DNA of 64,000 nucleotides from Streptomyces cyaneochromogenes (GCF_003963535.1 NZ_CP034539.1:868001-932000); one strand, 5' to 3'; shown: positions 42,828 through 52,158, counted from the first letter of the stretch. Notes: a model not told the origin generated them from the sequence alone. Program-made: numbers and translations.

Positions 42828-45181
42828 TGCACGTGCTGCGCGCTCCCACTCCCGCCGCCCCTCCGCTGACGGGCCACCTCCCCTTCACCGACGCGCCCGG
42901 CGTCCGCGACCCGGTCGAGGTCACCAGCCGCTGGCTCACCCGAGGGGGCGGTCCCTGGTTCCCGGTCTCCGGCGAGTTCCACTACTCCCGCTGCCCCGAA
43001 GGCGAGTGGGAGGAGGAACTGCTGAAGATGAAGGCGGGCGGGGTCAACGCCGTCGCCAGCTACGTCATCTGGATCCACCACGAGGAGATCGAGGGCCGCG
43101 TCCGCTTCGACGGCAACCGCGACCTGCGCCGCTTCGCCGAGCTGTGCGCGCGTCACGGCCTGGACTTCATCCCCCGCATCGGACCGTGGTCCCACGCCGA
43201 GGTGCGGGGCGGCGGCCTGCCCGACTGGCTCCTGGCCCGCGACTGCACCCCCCGCACCGACGACCCGGCGTATCTGGAGCCCGTGCGCGCCTGGTTCGCC
43301 GCCATCGCCGAGCAGTTGCACGGCCTCGACCGCGGCCACGGCGGCCCGATCATCGCCATCCAGATCGAGAACGAGCTCTACGACCAGCCCGGTCACCTGC
43401 TCACGCTGAAGCGGATGGCGAAGGAGGCCGGACTGAGCGCGCCCATGTGGACGTCGACCGCGTGGGGCGGCGTCCAGCTCCCGCCCGACGAACTGCTCCC
43501 CCTGTACGGCGGCTACCCCGAGGCCTTCTGGACCGAGGCGGACGGCGGCTGGCCCGACACCTGTCGCAAGCACTTCTTCTTCACCCACCAGCGCGACGAC
43601 GAGGGCATCGGCGCCGATCTGCGCCCGACCACCGTCCGGGGCGGTGACCCGGACGCCCTGGCGGACCGATTCCCGTGGGCCACCTGCGAGCTGGGCGGCG
43701 GCATGGCGGTGGCCTACCACCGGCGGCCGCACCTGGACGCCGCCGACATCGGCGCGCTCGGCCTCACCAAGATCGGCTGTGGCACGGTGTGGCAGGGCTA
43801 CTACATGTTCCACGGCGGCACGAATCCGCTCGGCGAGCGGACCACCCTCCAGGAGTCCCACGCCACCGCCTACCCGAACGACCTGCCCGTCCTGACGTAC
43901 GACTTCCAGTCGCCGCTCGGCGAGTACGGCCAGTACCGGCCTTCGTACGACGAACTCCGCCTCCAGCACCTGATGCTGGCCGACTTCGGCCACCTCCTCG
44001 CCCCGATGGAGTCGGTACTTCCGGAGCGTCTCCCCGACGGACAGCACGACCGGGAGACCCTGCGCTGGGCCGTGCGCGGCGACGGCACCACCGGGTTCCT
44101 CTTCGTCAACAACCACCAGCCGCACGAGCCCCTGCCGGATCACCCGGACACCTCCTTCACGGTCGAACTCCCGGGCGGTTCCCCGGCGTTGACGCTGCCC
44201 AGTGCACCGGTGACCGTGCCCGCGGGTGCGTACTTCTGCTGGCCGCTGCGGCTCGACGTCGCAGGTGTCCGGCTGGAGTGGGCGACCGCACAGCCGGTGT
44301 GCACGGTCGACCTGGACGGACGCACGGTCCTGGTACTTGCCGCCACCGACGACATCGCGCCCGAACTCGCCCTGGCCGCGGGCACGGTGGCGTCCGTCAG
44401 CGCGCCGACCGGGGACATCGTCGACCTCGACGGCCGGATCCTGGTGAGCGGTCTGCGGCCGGGCACCGACGCGCTGGTCGAGGTCGAGACGGCGGACGGC
44501 GGGCGGGTCGGGCTGCTGGTGCTGGACGCGGCGACGGCTCGTACCGTCTACCGGGGCGCGGCATGGGGCGCCGAGCGGCTCGTGCTGTGCGCGGACGGGG
44601 TCGTGTTCGACGGCGACGAGGTACGGGTGCACAGCGCTGCCGAACGGTCGTCGTTCGCCGTGCTGCCCGCGCCGGAGCAGCCGTTGGTGGTGGACGGGGA
44701 GACGGTGGCCGGCGAGACGGACGGGGTGGTCGTCCGCTACGGCGTCGGGACCGGCGGCGGTGCCGCTCCCGAGGCGGCGGTGACCTTGGGCCGGCCCGCG
44801 GGTCCGGCGCCCGGGCCCGCGACGGGTGTGCTCGGGCGCGCGAGCGCGCCGGCGGACAAGTGGTTCGACACGGTGGCCGCCGAGTACCTCGTCGAGGTAC
44901 CGGAGGATCTCCCGGCGGGGAGTGTGCTGCGGCTGCGGTGGAGCGGGGACGTGGGGCGGGCGTACGTGGGAGACAGGCTGGTCGCCGACCAGTTCTTCTC
45001 GGGGCGGGTCTGGGACATCGGACGGCTCCCGGCGGGGGCGACGCTGCGGGTGCGGGTGCTGCCGCTGCACGCCGATGCCGAGGTGTACGTGCCGCGGGGC
45101 GCCGGTGACGCGGCGCGGACGGCCGCCGTGACGCATGCCGAGTGGGTCGTCGGCCGTACCTGGTCGGTCCGGTCGGGCTGA
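42827..45181 (+). CDS. Second, divergent GH35-like glycoside hydrolase
   Basis: A 784-aa enzyme with the GH35 pattern in diverged form: FPVSGEFHYSRCPEGEW (46-61), acid/base Glu183 in IENELYDQ, nucleophile Glu288 in TCELGGGMA, and FHGGTNPLGERT. The C-terminal half is beta-rich and ends with a jelly-roll resembling bGal domains (DKWFDTVAAEYLVEV; VGDRLVADQFFSG). The ATG at 42827 overlaps the first GH35 stop (TGATG). It has no signal peptide. The two enzymes probably attack different linkages of the same imported glycan. Confidence 0.87.
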   Translation: MHVLRAPTPAAPPLTGHLPFTDAPGVRDPVEVTSRWLTRGGGPWFPVSGEFHYSRCPEGEWEEELLKMKAGGVNAVASYVIWIHHEEIEGRVRFDGNRDLRRFAELCARHGLDFIPRIGPWSHAEVRGGGLPDWLLARDCTPRTDDPAYLEPVRAWFAAIAEQLHGLDRGHGGPIIAIQIENELYDQPGHLLTLKRMAKEAGLSAPMWTSTAWGGVQLPPDELLPLYGGYPEAFWTEADGGWPDTCRKHFFFTHQRDDEGIGADLRPTTVRGGDPDALADRFPWATCELGGGMAVAYHRRPHLDAADIGALGLTKIGCGTVWQGYYMFHGGTNPLGERTTLQESHATAYPNDLPVLTYDFQSPLGEYGQYRPSYDELRLQHLMLADFGHLLAPMESVLPERLPDGQHDRETLRWAVRGDGTTGFLFVNNHQPHEPLPDHPDTSFTVELPGGSPALTLPSAPVTVPAGAYFCWPLRLDVAGVRLEWATAQPVCTVDLDGRTVLVLAATDDIAPELALAAGTVASVSAPTGDIVDLDGRILVSGLRPGTDALVEVETADGGRVGLLVLDAATARTVYRGAAWGAERLVLCADGVVFDGDEVRVHSAAERSSFAVLPAPEQPLVVDGETVAGETDGVVVRYGVGTGGGAAPEAAVTLGRPAGPAPGPATGVLGRASAPADKWFDTVAAEYLVEVPEDLPAGSVLRLRWSGDVGRAYVGDRLVADQFFSGRVWDIGRLPAGATLRVRVLPLHADAEVYVPRGAGDAARTAAVTHAEWVVGRTWSVRSG

Positions 45182-45281
45182 GGCGGCGCCTGTGCGGGAT
45201 CCCGCCCCGTGCGCCTGCCTATGCTGGGCATCTGCCGGGGCGGGATGCCACCGCCGTGCCGACGTCGAGGAAGCAGCCATC

Positions 45282-46349
45282 ATGACCCGAAGCTCCGCCG
45301 ACGGCTCCGCTCCGAGAGGGCGCAGCAGACGGAACTTCGCGGGCGCGCGGCCCGTGATGGACGACGTGGCGCGGCTGGCCGGGGTCTCCAAGCAGACCGT
45401 CTCCCGCGTCCTCAACGACCATCCGTCGGTGCGGCCGGAGACCCGCGAGACGGTCCTGACGGCCATGCGGACGCTGGGCTACCGGCCGAGCCGCAGCGCC
45501 CGGTCGCTGGCCAGCGGGCGGACCCGGATGCTCGGCGTGATCTCCTTCGACGCCGCCCGCTACGGCCCCGCCAGCATCCTGACCGCGATCAACACCGCGG
45601 CCCAGGAGGCCGGTTACCTGCTGAGCTCGATCGCGCTGGACACGGCCGAGCCCGACACGGTGGTCGAGGCGGTGAACCGGCTGTCGGCCGAGGGCGCGGA
45701 CGGCGTGATCGCCATCGCCCCGCAGTTGTGGGTGGGCAAGACGCTGGCGGACACGCGCCTCGACACCCCGCTGGTCGTGCTGGAGAACGGCCTCGACACC
45801 GACGCCCAGCAGGTCACCGGCGACTCGCGAACCGGAGCCCGCAAGGCCGTCGAGTATCTGCTGGGACTGGGCCACCGCACCGTGTGGCACATCGCGGGTC
45901 CCACCGGCTGGACCTCGGCCGATCACCGGACGGGCAGCTGGCAGGCGTGTCTGGAGGCGGCCGGGGTCGAGGTCCCGGCCCCGCTGATCGGCGACTGGAG
46001 CGCCGACTCCGGCTACGAGCTGGGGCGGCAACTGGCAGGACACCCGGACGTCACGGCCGTGTTCGCCTCCAACGACCAGATGGCCCTCGGCCTGCTGCAC
46101 GCCCTGCACGAGGCCGGACGCTCCGTCCCCGGCGACGTCAGCGTCGTGGGCTACGACGACATCCCCGAGGCCGCGCACTTCCTGCCCCCGCTGACCACCG
46201 TCCGTACGGACTTCGCCGAGATCGGCACCCGTTCGCTGCGCCTGCTGCTGGACCGGCTCGACGGCACCGACGAGCCGCTGCGGGTCGACTCGCTGGTCCC
46301 GGTCGACCTGGTGGTCCGCCGCAGCAGCGGCCCGGCGCCGGGGCACTGA
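45282..46349 (+). CDS. LacI-family regulator of the GH35 operon
   Basis: A 355-aa LacI repressor with HTH MDDVARLAGVSKQTVSRVLN at about residue 26-45, hinge SARSLASGRTR, and a ligand domain (VFASNDQMALG; VVGYDDIPEAA). The ATG at 45282 is chosen because the HTH begins about 25 residues later and GAGGAAG is upstream. It is last in the operon. The perfect palindrome at 39716 is the likely operator. A GCGGGATCCCGC palindrome (45194-45205) sits just before it. Confidence 0.88.
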   Translation: MTRSSADGSAPRGRSRRNFAGARPVMDDVARLAGVSKQTVSRVLNDHPSVRPETRETVLTAMRTLGYRPSRSARSLASGRTRMLGVISFDAARYGPASILTAINTAAQEAGYLLSSIALDTAEPDTVVEAVNRLSAEGADGVIAIAPQLWVGKTLADTRLDTPLVVLENGLDTDAQQVTGDSRTGARKAVEYLLGLGHRTVWHIAGPTGWTSADHRTGSWQACLEAAGVEVPAPLIGDWSADSGYELGRQLAGHPDVTAVFASNDQMALGLLHALHEAGRSVPGDVSVVGYDDIPEAAHFLPPLTTVRTDFAEIGTRSLRLLLDRLDGTDEPLRVDSLVPVDLVVRRSSGPAPGH

Positions 46350-46399
46350 CGACACGCTCCTGGCCAAGGGGGTTGGGGAGACCGCACGTCACCCCGGAT

Positions 46400-46447
46400 G
46401 AGCCCGGGCCCCGTCAGCCTCCCCCTTGAGCCCGCGTCCCGTCAGCC
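46400..46447. repeat. 20-bp direct repeat at the P-ATPase 3' end
   Basis: GAGCCCGGGCCCCGTCAGCC (46400-46419) and GAGCCCGCGTCCCGTCAGCC (46428-46447) match at 18 of 20 positions, 28 bp apart. The second copy overlaps the last codons of the P-type ATPase. Confidence 0.5.
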
Positions 46448-48421
46448 GGTCCCGTCGGTCGCCGCCCGCTGCCAGGCCGCGTCCCGCAGCAACCGCAGCC
46501 CGTTCAGGCCGACGAGGACCGTGGAGCCCTCGTGGCCCGCGACACCGAGCGGCAGGGGCAGGGTGCCGAGCAGGTCCCAGGTGACGAGGCCGGCGATGAA
46601 CACCCCGGCGATGACGAGGTTCTGCACGACCAGTTTCCGGGCGTGGCGTGAGAGGGCGACGGTGGTGGGGACGGCGGCGAGTTCGTCGCGGACGATCACC
46701 GCGTCGGCGGTCTCCAGGGCCAGGTCGGAGCCCGCCCGGCCCATGGCGACGCCGATGTGGGCGGCGGCCAGGGCGGGCGCGTCGTTGACGCCGTCCCCGA
46801 CGACCATCACCTTGCGGCCCGCGCCCTCCAGCTCCTGCACCGCGCCCATCTTGTCCTGCGGCAGCAGCCCGGCACGTACGTCCTCGATGCCGGCCTCGGC
46901 CGCCAGGTGGGCGGCGGCGCGCGGGTTGTCGCCGGTGAGCAGGACCGGGGCGGTGCCGGTGAGCGTGGTGAGGGCTGCGACCGTGGCGGCGGCGTCGGGG
47001 CGCAGCCGGTCCGCGACGGCAAGCAGTCCGGCGGGGGTGCCGTCGACGACCACGAGGACGGCGGTACGGCCGGACGCCTCGAGTTCCCCGGCCGGTTCCA
47101 CGACCGCGCCGTCGGGGTCGTCCAGCAGCCGGGCCGGGGCACCGACCTCGACCGTCCGGCCTTGGACGACGGCCTTCACGCCGACGCCGGGCGCGGAGGT
47201 GAAGTCGTGCGCGACGGGCAGGCCGAGGCGCCTCTCGCGTGCGGCGTCCACCACCGCCCTGGCCAGCGGGTGTTCGCTGGGGTGCTCGGCGGCCGCGGCG
47301 AGCGTCAGGAGCTGGTCCTCGTCCAGGCCGCCTGCGGGCAGCGGCCGTACGGCGACGACCCTCGGCGTGCCCTCGGTCAGCGTGCCGGTCTTGTCCAGGG
47401 CGACCGTGTCGACCTGGCCGAGGCGTTCCATCACGACCGCCGACTTCACCAGCACACCGTGCCGGCCGGCGTTGGCGATGGCCGACAGCAGGGGCGGCAT
47501 CGTGGCCAGGACCACCGCGCACGGCGAGGCCACGATCATGAACGTCATGGCACGCAGCAGCGCCTCGGAGAACTCCTCGCCGAACGCGAGCGGGACCCCG
47601 AAGACGGCGAGGGTCGCGGCCACCATGCCGAGCGAGTAGCGCTGTTCGACCTTCTCGATGAAGAGCTGGGTGGGCGCCTTGGTCTCGGACGCCTCCTCGA
47701 CCATCCGGACGATCCGGGCGATCACGGAGTCGGAGGCATCGCGTTCGACGCGGACGCGCAGTGCGCCGGTGCCGTTCAGGGTGCCCGCGAAGACCTCGTC
47801 ACCGGGCTCCTTGGGCGCGGGCAGCGGTTCACCGGTGATGCTCGCCTGGTCGACCTCACTGGCTCCGGCCAGCACCCGGCCGTCGGCTCCGACGCGTTCG
47901 CCGGGCCGGACCAGGACGGTGTCGCCGATCACCAACTCCTCGACGGTGACGGCCTGTTCGGTGCCGTCGGGGGCGAGTCGGGTGGCCGTGGCGGGGGCCA
48001 GGTCGAGCAGGCCGCGCACCGAGTCGGCGGTGCGGGCGGTGGCGAGGGCCTCCAGGGCGCCCGAGGTCGCGAAGATCACGATCAGCAGGGCGCCGTCCAT
48101 CACCTGCCCGATCGAGGCGGCGCCGAGCGCGGCGACGACCATCAGCAGATCGACGTCCAGGGTCCGCTCCTTGAGCGCCTTGAGCCCTTCCCAGCCCGGT
48201 TCCCAGCCACCGGTGGCGTACGACAGCGCATACAGCGGGCCCCAGGTCCAGGCGGGTGCCCCGGCGAGCTGCAGGGGCAGCGCGAGCAGGAACAGCGCGG
48301 TGGCCGCGAGAGCCCAGCGGACCTCCGGCAGCGCGAGGAGCCTGGTGCGCCGCCGGGGCACGGAGCCGGCACGCGCGGACGTGGCCCGGCCGGCCGAGGG
48401 CGGGGTGAGCGTGGAAGTCAT
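46442..48421 (-). CDS. P1B-4-type heavy-metal translocating ATPase
   Basis: A 659-aa membrane ATPase. No N-terminal CxxC metal domain. It has the actuator TGEPLP (196-201), the transmembrane SPC motif (299-301), DKTGTLT (343-349) and a C-terminal HEGST in the last membrane helix. SPC with HEG(G/S)T marks the P1B-4 group, which exports cobalt, zinc or iron. The ATG at 48421 is preceded 23 nt away by an SmtB-like inverted repeat at 48444-48459. The ZnuABC import operon is upstream in the same direction. Confidence 0.9.
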   Translation of the reverse strand: MTSTLTPPSAGRATSARAGSVPRRRTRLLALPEVRWALAATALFLLALPLQLAGAPAWTWGPLYALSYATGGWEPGWEGLKALKERTLDVDLLMVVAALGAASIGQVMDGALLIVIFATSGALEALATARTADSVRGLLDLAPATATRLAPDGTEQAVTVEELVIGDTVLVRPGERVGADGRVLAGASEVDQASITGEPLPAPKEPGDEVFAGTLNGTGALRVRVERDASDSVIARIVRMVEEASETKAPTQLFIEKVEQRYSLGMVAATLAVFGVPLAFGEEFSEALLRAMTFMIVASPCAVVLATMPPLLSAIANAGRHGVLVKSAVVMERLGQVDTVALDKTGTLTEGTPRVVAVRPLPAGGLDEDQLLTLAAAAEHPSEHPLARAVVDAARERRLGLPVAHDFTSAPGVGVKAVVQGRTVEVGAPARLLDDPDGAVVEPAGELEASGRTAVLVVVDGTPAGLLAVADRLRPDAAATVAALTTLTGTAPVLLTGDNPRAAAHLAAEAGIEDVRAGLLPQDKMGAVQELEGAGRKVMVVGDGVNDAPALAAAHIGVAMGRAGSDLALETADAVIVRDELAAVPTTVALSRHARKLVVQNLVIAGVFIAGLVTWDLLGTLPLPLGVAGHEGSTVLVGLNGLRLLRDAAWQRAATDGTG

Positions 48422-48443
48422 GCGCGGCACGATACAGGAACGA

Positions 48444-48459
48444 ATGAATACTCATTCAT
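48444..48459. promoter_or_regulatory. ArsR/SmtB-type operator
   Basis: ATGAAT-ACTC-ATTCAT is a perfect 6-4-6 inverted repeat and the most AT-rich stretch nearby. ATGAA/TTCAT halves match operators of metal-sensing ArsR/SmtB repressors. It lies directly upstream of the P-type ATPase; no ArsR gene is in the window. Confidence 0.65.
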
Positions 48460-48504
48460 GTCTTCATGTCGCGTGAGGAAGGAGGCCGGCCTCGTGGCCG
48501 CACG

Positions 48505-49377
48505 TCAGGCGGTGGCTCGTGCCGCTCCCCACCGCCGGATCCGGTGGCGGCCCACCCATCGGCAGACCACGTAGATCGTGAACGAGATGGTGGTGACATA
48601 CGGGCTGATGGGGATGCTGCCGCCCAGGGCCAGCAGGATGCCGCCCTCGATGGACACCACCGCGAAGAGCACGCTCAGCGCGGGCAGCAGCACGGGCGAG
48701 GCGGTGACCCGGGCCGCGGCGGCCGCGGGCGTGACGACGAGGGTGAGGACCAGCAGCGCTCCGACGACCTGCACGGACAGCGCGACCGCGAGGCCCAGCA
48801 CGAGCATGAACGCGAACGACAGCGCCCGCACCGGCACGCCCCGCGCCTCGGCCACCTCCGGGTCGGCGCTTGCGAAGGCGAGCGGTCGCCACATGGCCGC
48901 CAGCGCCACGAGCACCACCGCCGACGTGCCGAGCAGCCAGGACATCTGCGGGGTGTCGACGGCGACGATCTGCCCGGTGAGGATGCCGAACTTGTTCGCG
49001 GCCCGGCCCTTGTACAGCGCGAGGAAGAGCACACCGAGGCCGAGACCGAACGGCATGACGACGCCGATGACCGAATTGCGGTCCCGAGCACGCGCACCGA
49101 GCAGGCCGATGGCGCCGGCGGCGATCAGCGAGCCGACGATCGAGCCGCCCACGATGTTCACGCCCAGCAGCAGAGCGGCCGAGGCTCCGGCGAACGACAT
49201 CTCGCTGATCCCATGCACCGCGAAGGGCAGGTCCCGCATGAGGACGAAGACCCCGACCAGGCCGCCGACCAGGCCGAGCGCGGCGCCGGCGACGAGGGAG
49301 TTGCGGACCAGGGCGAGCAGTTCGCCGTAGTGGTCGAAGTTGAAGATCTGCTGCCAGATCCCGTCGGCGATGGTCAT
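48505..49377 (-). CDS. znuB: Zinc ABC transporter permease
   Basis: A 290-aa ABC-3 family permease with about eight hydrophobic segments; the family's cytoplasmic loop is near ADPEVAEARGVPVRAL (about 170-185) and helices follow LLVLTLVVTPAAAAA. It starts ATG at 49377 overlapping the ATPase stop (ATGA). It forms the channel of the znu importer. A manganese role cannot be excluded from sequence alone. Confidence 0.9.
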   Translation of the reverse strand: MTIADGIWQQIFNFDHYGELLALVRNSLVAGAALGLVGGLVGVFVLMRDLPFAVHGISEMSFAGASAALLLGVNIVGGSIVGSLIAAGAIGLLGARARDRNSVIGVVMPFGLGLGVLFLALYKGRAANKFGILTGQIVAVDTPQMSWLLGTSAVVLVALAAMWRPLAFASADPEVAEARGVPVRALSFAFMLVLGLAVALSVQVVGALLVLTLVVTPAAAAARVTASPVLLPALSVLFAVVSIEGGILLALGGSIPISPYVTTISFTIYVVCRWVGRHRIRRWGAARATA

Positions 49378-50201
49378 GGCCGTGCTCCGTGCGGCAGTTC
49401 GGGGTGGTGCGGCGACTGGGCGGCCTCGTCGGGCACGCCCACCACCGTGACGCGGTCCCGGACACGGATGACATCGACCTGGGTGCCATAGAGCCGCGAC
49501 AGGGCCTCCGAGGTCAGCACCTCGTCGGGGGCGCCGACCCGGAAGCCGCCGCGGGCGAGGTACAGCACGCGGTCCACGAGTCCCAGTACGGGGTTGATCT
49601 CGTGGGTCACGAACACGACAGCCGTGCCGTGGGAGCGACGCCGGGCGTCCACCAGTTCCGTCACGGCCCGCTGGTGGTGCAGGTCGAGGGAGAGCAGCGG
49701 TTCGTCGCACAGCAGGATCCGCGGGTCGGTCGCGAGCGCCTGCCCGATGCGTACACGCTGCCGTTCGCCGCCGGAGAGCAGGCCGACGGGGACGTCCGCG
49801 TAGGCGGCGGCGCCGACCGAGATGAGGATCTCGTCGACGCGGCGGCGTACGGCGCCCGTGCGCGGCCGGGGTCCGAAGCGGTGTCCGTCGATGCCGAGGC
49901 GGACCAGGTCCCGGGCGCGCAGTGTCGCGTGCGTGGACAGCGTTCCCTGCTGGGGGACGTAGCCGATGTCCCGGCTGCCGCGCCGGGGCGGGCGGCCCAG
50001 GACCGTCAACGTGCCGTCGGACAGCGGTCGCTGCCCCAGCAGGGCGCGTACGAAGCTGGTCTTGCCCGATCCGTTGGGGCCGAGCACGGCCAGGAACTCG
50101 CCCGGCGCCACGTCGAGATCGAGGCCCTGCCACAAAACGCGCTCGCCGTAGGAGAGGGCCGCGCCGCGCAGGCTGACCGCGGCTGCGGGGGTCGGCCTCA
50201 C
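49374..50201 (-). CDS. znuC: Zinc ABC transporter ATPase
   Basis: A 275-aa ATPase with Walker A GPNGSGKT (41-48), signature LSGGERQRVRIGQAL and Walker B ILLCDEPLLSLDLHHQ. The GTG at 50201 overlaps the binding-protein stop. A frame running further upstream passes through that gene and is not real coding. Confidence 0.9.
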   Translation of the reverse strand: MRPTPAAAVSLRGAALSYGERVLWQGLDLDVAPGEFLAVLGPNGSGKTSFVRALLGQRPLSDGTLTVLGRPPRRGSRDIGYVPQQGTLSTHATLRARDLVRLGIDGHRFGPRPRTGAVRRRVDEILISVGAAAYADVPVGLLSGGERQRVRIGQALATDPRILLCDEPLLSLDLHHQRAVTELVDARRRSHGTAVVFVTHEINPVLGLVDRVLYLARGGFRVGAPDEVLTSEALSRLYGTQVDVIRVRDRVTVVGVPDEAAQSPHHPELPHGARP

Positions 50202-51151
50202 TTGGCGAGCGCGCTCGCGAGCGCGTCGACATTGGCGGTCATCCAGCCGACGTAGTCCTTGCCCTTGGGGAGGGTTTCGGTCACGGGGACCACCGGGATG
50301 CCGGCTGCCTTCGCCGCCTGCTCGGCCTTCTCGGTCTGCGGGCCGGAGGTCTGCCCGTTGTAGACCAGCGCCTTGACTTTCCTGGTGCTGAACAGCGCCA
50401 GTGTGTCCCGCAGGGTCCTCGCGGAGACGTCGTCGCCCTCCTCGATGGCTTCGCTGAACGCCTCGGGGGTCGCGTTCCTGAGCCCACTGGCCTGAAGCAT
50501 GTACAGCGGCACGGGCTCGGTGATGGCCACCGCCTCGCCGCCGTGGCCGGCCTTGATGCGGGCTTCCTTCCGCTCCAGCGGCGTCAGCTTCGCCTTGAAG
50601 GCCTTCGCCTTGTCGGTGAAGGTGGCGGCGTCGTCCGGGTCGGCCTTGGCGAGGGCGGCGGCGATGCGGTCGGCGAGCTTGGCGGCCGTGGGGAAGTCGT
50701 ACCAGACGTGCTCGTTGAGCTCCCCGCCCGCCGGGGCGGTCTTGCCGGAGACGTCGACCGCGTTGATCACCTGCGGGGACGAGCCACCGCTCCCCAGCAT
50801 GCGGTCGATGAAGTCGTCGTAACCGCCGCCGTTCTCGATGACGACCTTCGCCTTGGAGAGCGCCAACTGGTTCTGCGTACTGGCCTCGTAGGAGTGCGGG
50901 TCCTGGTCGGGGTCGCTGATGATCGAGGTGACCGCCACCTTCCCGCCGCCTATCCGCTCGGCCATGTCCCCGTAGACGTTCGTCGAGGCCACGACCGGGA
51001 TGACGGAGTCCGCGGCGGGACTCTGCGAGGCTGCGCTGCCGCCGCCGGAGTCGGACGAACTGCCGCAGCCCGCAAGGAGAATGAGGCAGGCGCCGGTCAT
51101 CAGCGGCGGCGCGAGACGTCGGTACGAGGACAGGGACGCGGGCATGGGCAT
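50198..51151 (-). CDS. znuA: Zinc-binding lipoprotein of the ABC importer
   Basis: A 317-aa cluster A-I solute-binding protein. The signal ends in ILLAGC (Cys near 29), so it is membrane-anchored. Metal ligand regions are visible at DPDQDPHSYE and NEHVWYDFPTA. A third His common in this family is replaced around AVAITEPVPLYML. A YVGWMTANVDAL end is typical. A Zur-box candidate lies upstream of the ATG at 51151. Confidence 0.88.
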   Translation of the reverse strand: MPMPASLSSYRRLAPPLMTGACLILLAGCGSSSDSGGGSAASQSPAADSVIPVVASTNVYGDMAERIGGGKVAVTSIISDPDQDPHSYEASTQNQLALSKAKVVIENGGGYDDFIDRMLGSGGSSPQVINAVDVSGKTAPAGGELNEHVWYDFPTAAKLADRIAAALAKADPDDAATFTDKAKAFKAKLTPLERKEARIKAGHGGEAVAITEPVPLYMLQASGLRNATPEAFSEAIEEGDDVSARTLRDTLALFSTRKVKALVYNGQTSGPQTEKAEQAAKAAGIPVVPVTETLPKGKDYVGWMTANVDALASALAK

Positions 51152-51218
51152 GGAACCCTCCGGGCAGGGCGAAACGGTCCGCCGAGCTCCATCCGTCCCG
51201 GCTTCGGCCCACGCTAGA

Positions 51219-51233
51219 TGAAAACGGATGTCA
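51219..51233. promoter_or_regulatory. Zur-box candidate upstream of znuA
   Basis: TGAAAACGGATGTCA approximates the actinomycete 7-1-7 Zur site (TGAAAAC centre G, then GATGTCA for GTTTTCA, 5 of 7). On the minus strand a TTGACA overlaps it. Zinc repression is likely. Confidence 0.5.
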
Positions 51234-51290
51234 AGAACGCCCCCCGGCCACTCACCTGGGCAACGCTTACCGAGAACTCACCTTCCGGGG

Positions 51291-52037
51291 TCAGGGAGCG
51301 GCGACCTCGTCCAGGAGCTGGGGACCGTTGTTGCGGACGCTGTTGACGGCCGACGAGACGGGCCGGGCGTCCAGGTGGCCGCCCGCCGGCGGGGTGAGCA
51401 GGGTGCGCAGGTCGTCGGTGCTCTGGTGCCGGGGATCGAGCCAGGCGTCGTAGTGCTCGGGGGTGAGCGCGAGGGGCATGCGGGGGTGGATGCGGCCGGC
51501 CGCGTCGGTGGCCTCGGTGGTGATGATGGTGCAGGTCATCAGCCAGGCGGCGGGGTCGTCGGCATCCTTGATCCCCGGATCGCGCCAGTACTCGTACAGC
51601 CCGGCCAGGGCCATGACCTGCCCGTCCTCCGGGTGGATGTAGTACGGCTGCTTGCGCGCCTTGCCCGACTTGGCGTCCTTGACCTGCTCCCACTCGTAGA
51701 AGCCGTCGGCGGGCAGCAGGCAGCGGCGCTTGACGAACGCCCGGCGGAAGGCGGGCTTCTCGTGCACGGTCTCCACGCGCGCGTTGATCAGCCGTGCTCC
51801 GGTCTTCGCGTCCTTCGCCCACGAGGGGACCAGACCCCATCGCAGCGGCCGCAGCTTGCGGCGCGCCGGGGCGTCCTCGCCGGCGCCGCGCGGGGTGCGC
51901 TCCAGGACGGCCCACACCTCGTCGGTCGGGGCGACGTTCCAGCTCGGCGCCAGGGTCTCCGCCGGATACCAGTCGGCGACCTGGAACATCTGGGCGAGGT
52001 CCTGGGGGCTGCGGGTGGAGGCGTAGCGGCCGCACAT
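51291..52037 (-). CDS. SRAP/YedK-type abasic-site processing protein
   Basis: A 248-aa protein of the HMCES/YedK family, which crosslinks to abasic sites in single-stranded DNA through Cys2. MCGRYAS begins the protein; WNVAPTDEVW (near 33), RLINARVETV, RRCLLPADGFYEWE and the TTEA segment are family hallmarks. The ATG at 52037 follows from Cys at position 2; a longer frame would displace it. It is divergent from the MHS transporter. No SOS box is obvious. Confidence 0.92.
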   Translation of the reverse strand: MCGRYASTRSPQDLAQMFQVADWYPAETLAPSWNVAPTDEVWAVLERTPRGAGEDAPARRKLRPLRWGLVPSWAKDAKTGARLINARVETVHEKPAFRRAFVKRRCLLPADGFYEWEQVKDAKSGKARKQPYYIHPEDGQVMALAGLYEYWRDPGIKDADDPAAWLMTCTIITTEATDAAGRIHPRMPLALTPEHYDAWLDPRHQSTDDLRTLLTPPAGGHLDARPVSSAVNSVRNNGPQLLDEVAAP

Positions 52038-52095
52038 ACGGCCACTGTGCCACGGCGCGGCGGGCGGGACCCAGCTGTCAATGTTGTGCACTTTC

Positions 52096-52124
52096 TTGAC
52101 GATGGTAATCAGAGAGCCTACCTT
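52096..52124 (+). promoter_or_regulatory. Promoter for the MHS transporter
   Basis: TTGACG (52096-52101) and TACCTT (52119-52124) are separated by 17 nt, leading to the ATG at 52159 with AAGGGAG before it. Confidence 0.55.
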
Positions 52125-52158
52125 CACGGTGTCCTTCCCCCGGTCAAGGGAGACCGCG

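Noticed and set aside
42701-45466. Leftward frame of 921 codons opposite the GH35 genes
   Set aside because: It is a shadow of two motif-complete enzymes and has Pro/Arg/Gly-rich nonsense composition.
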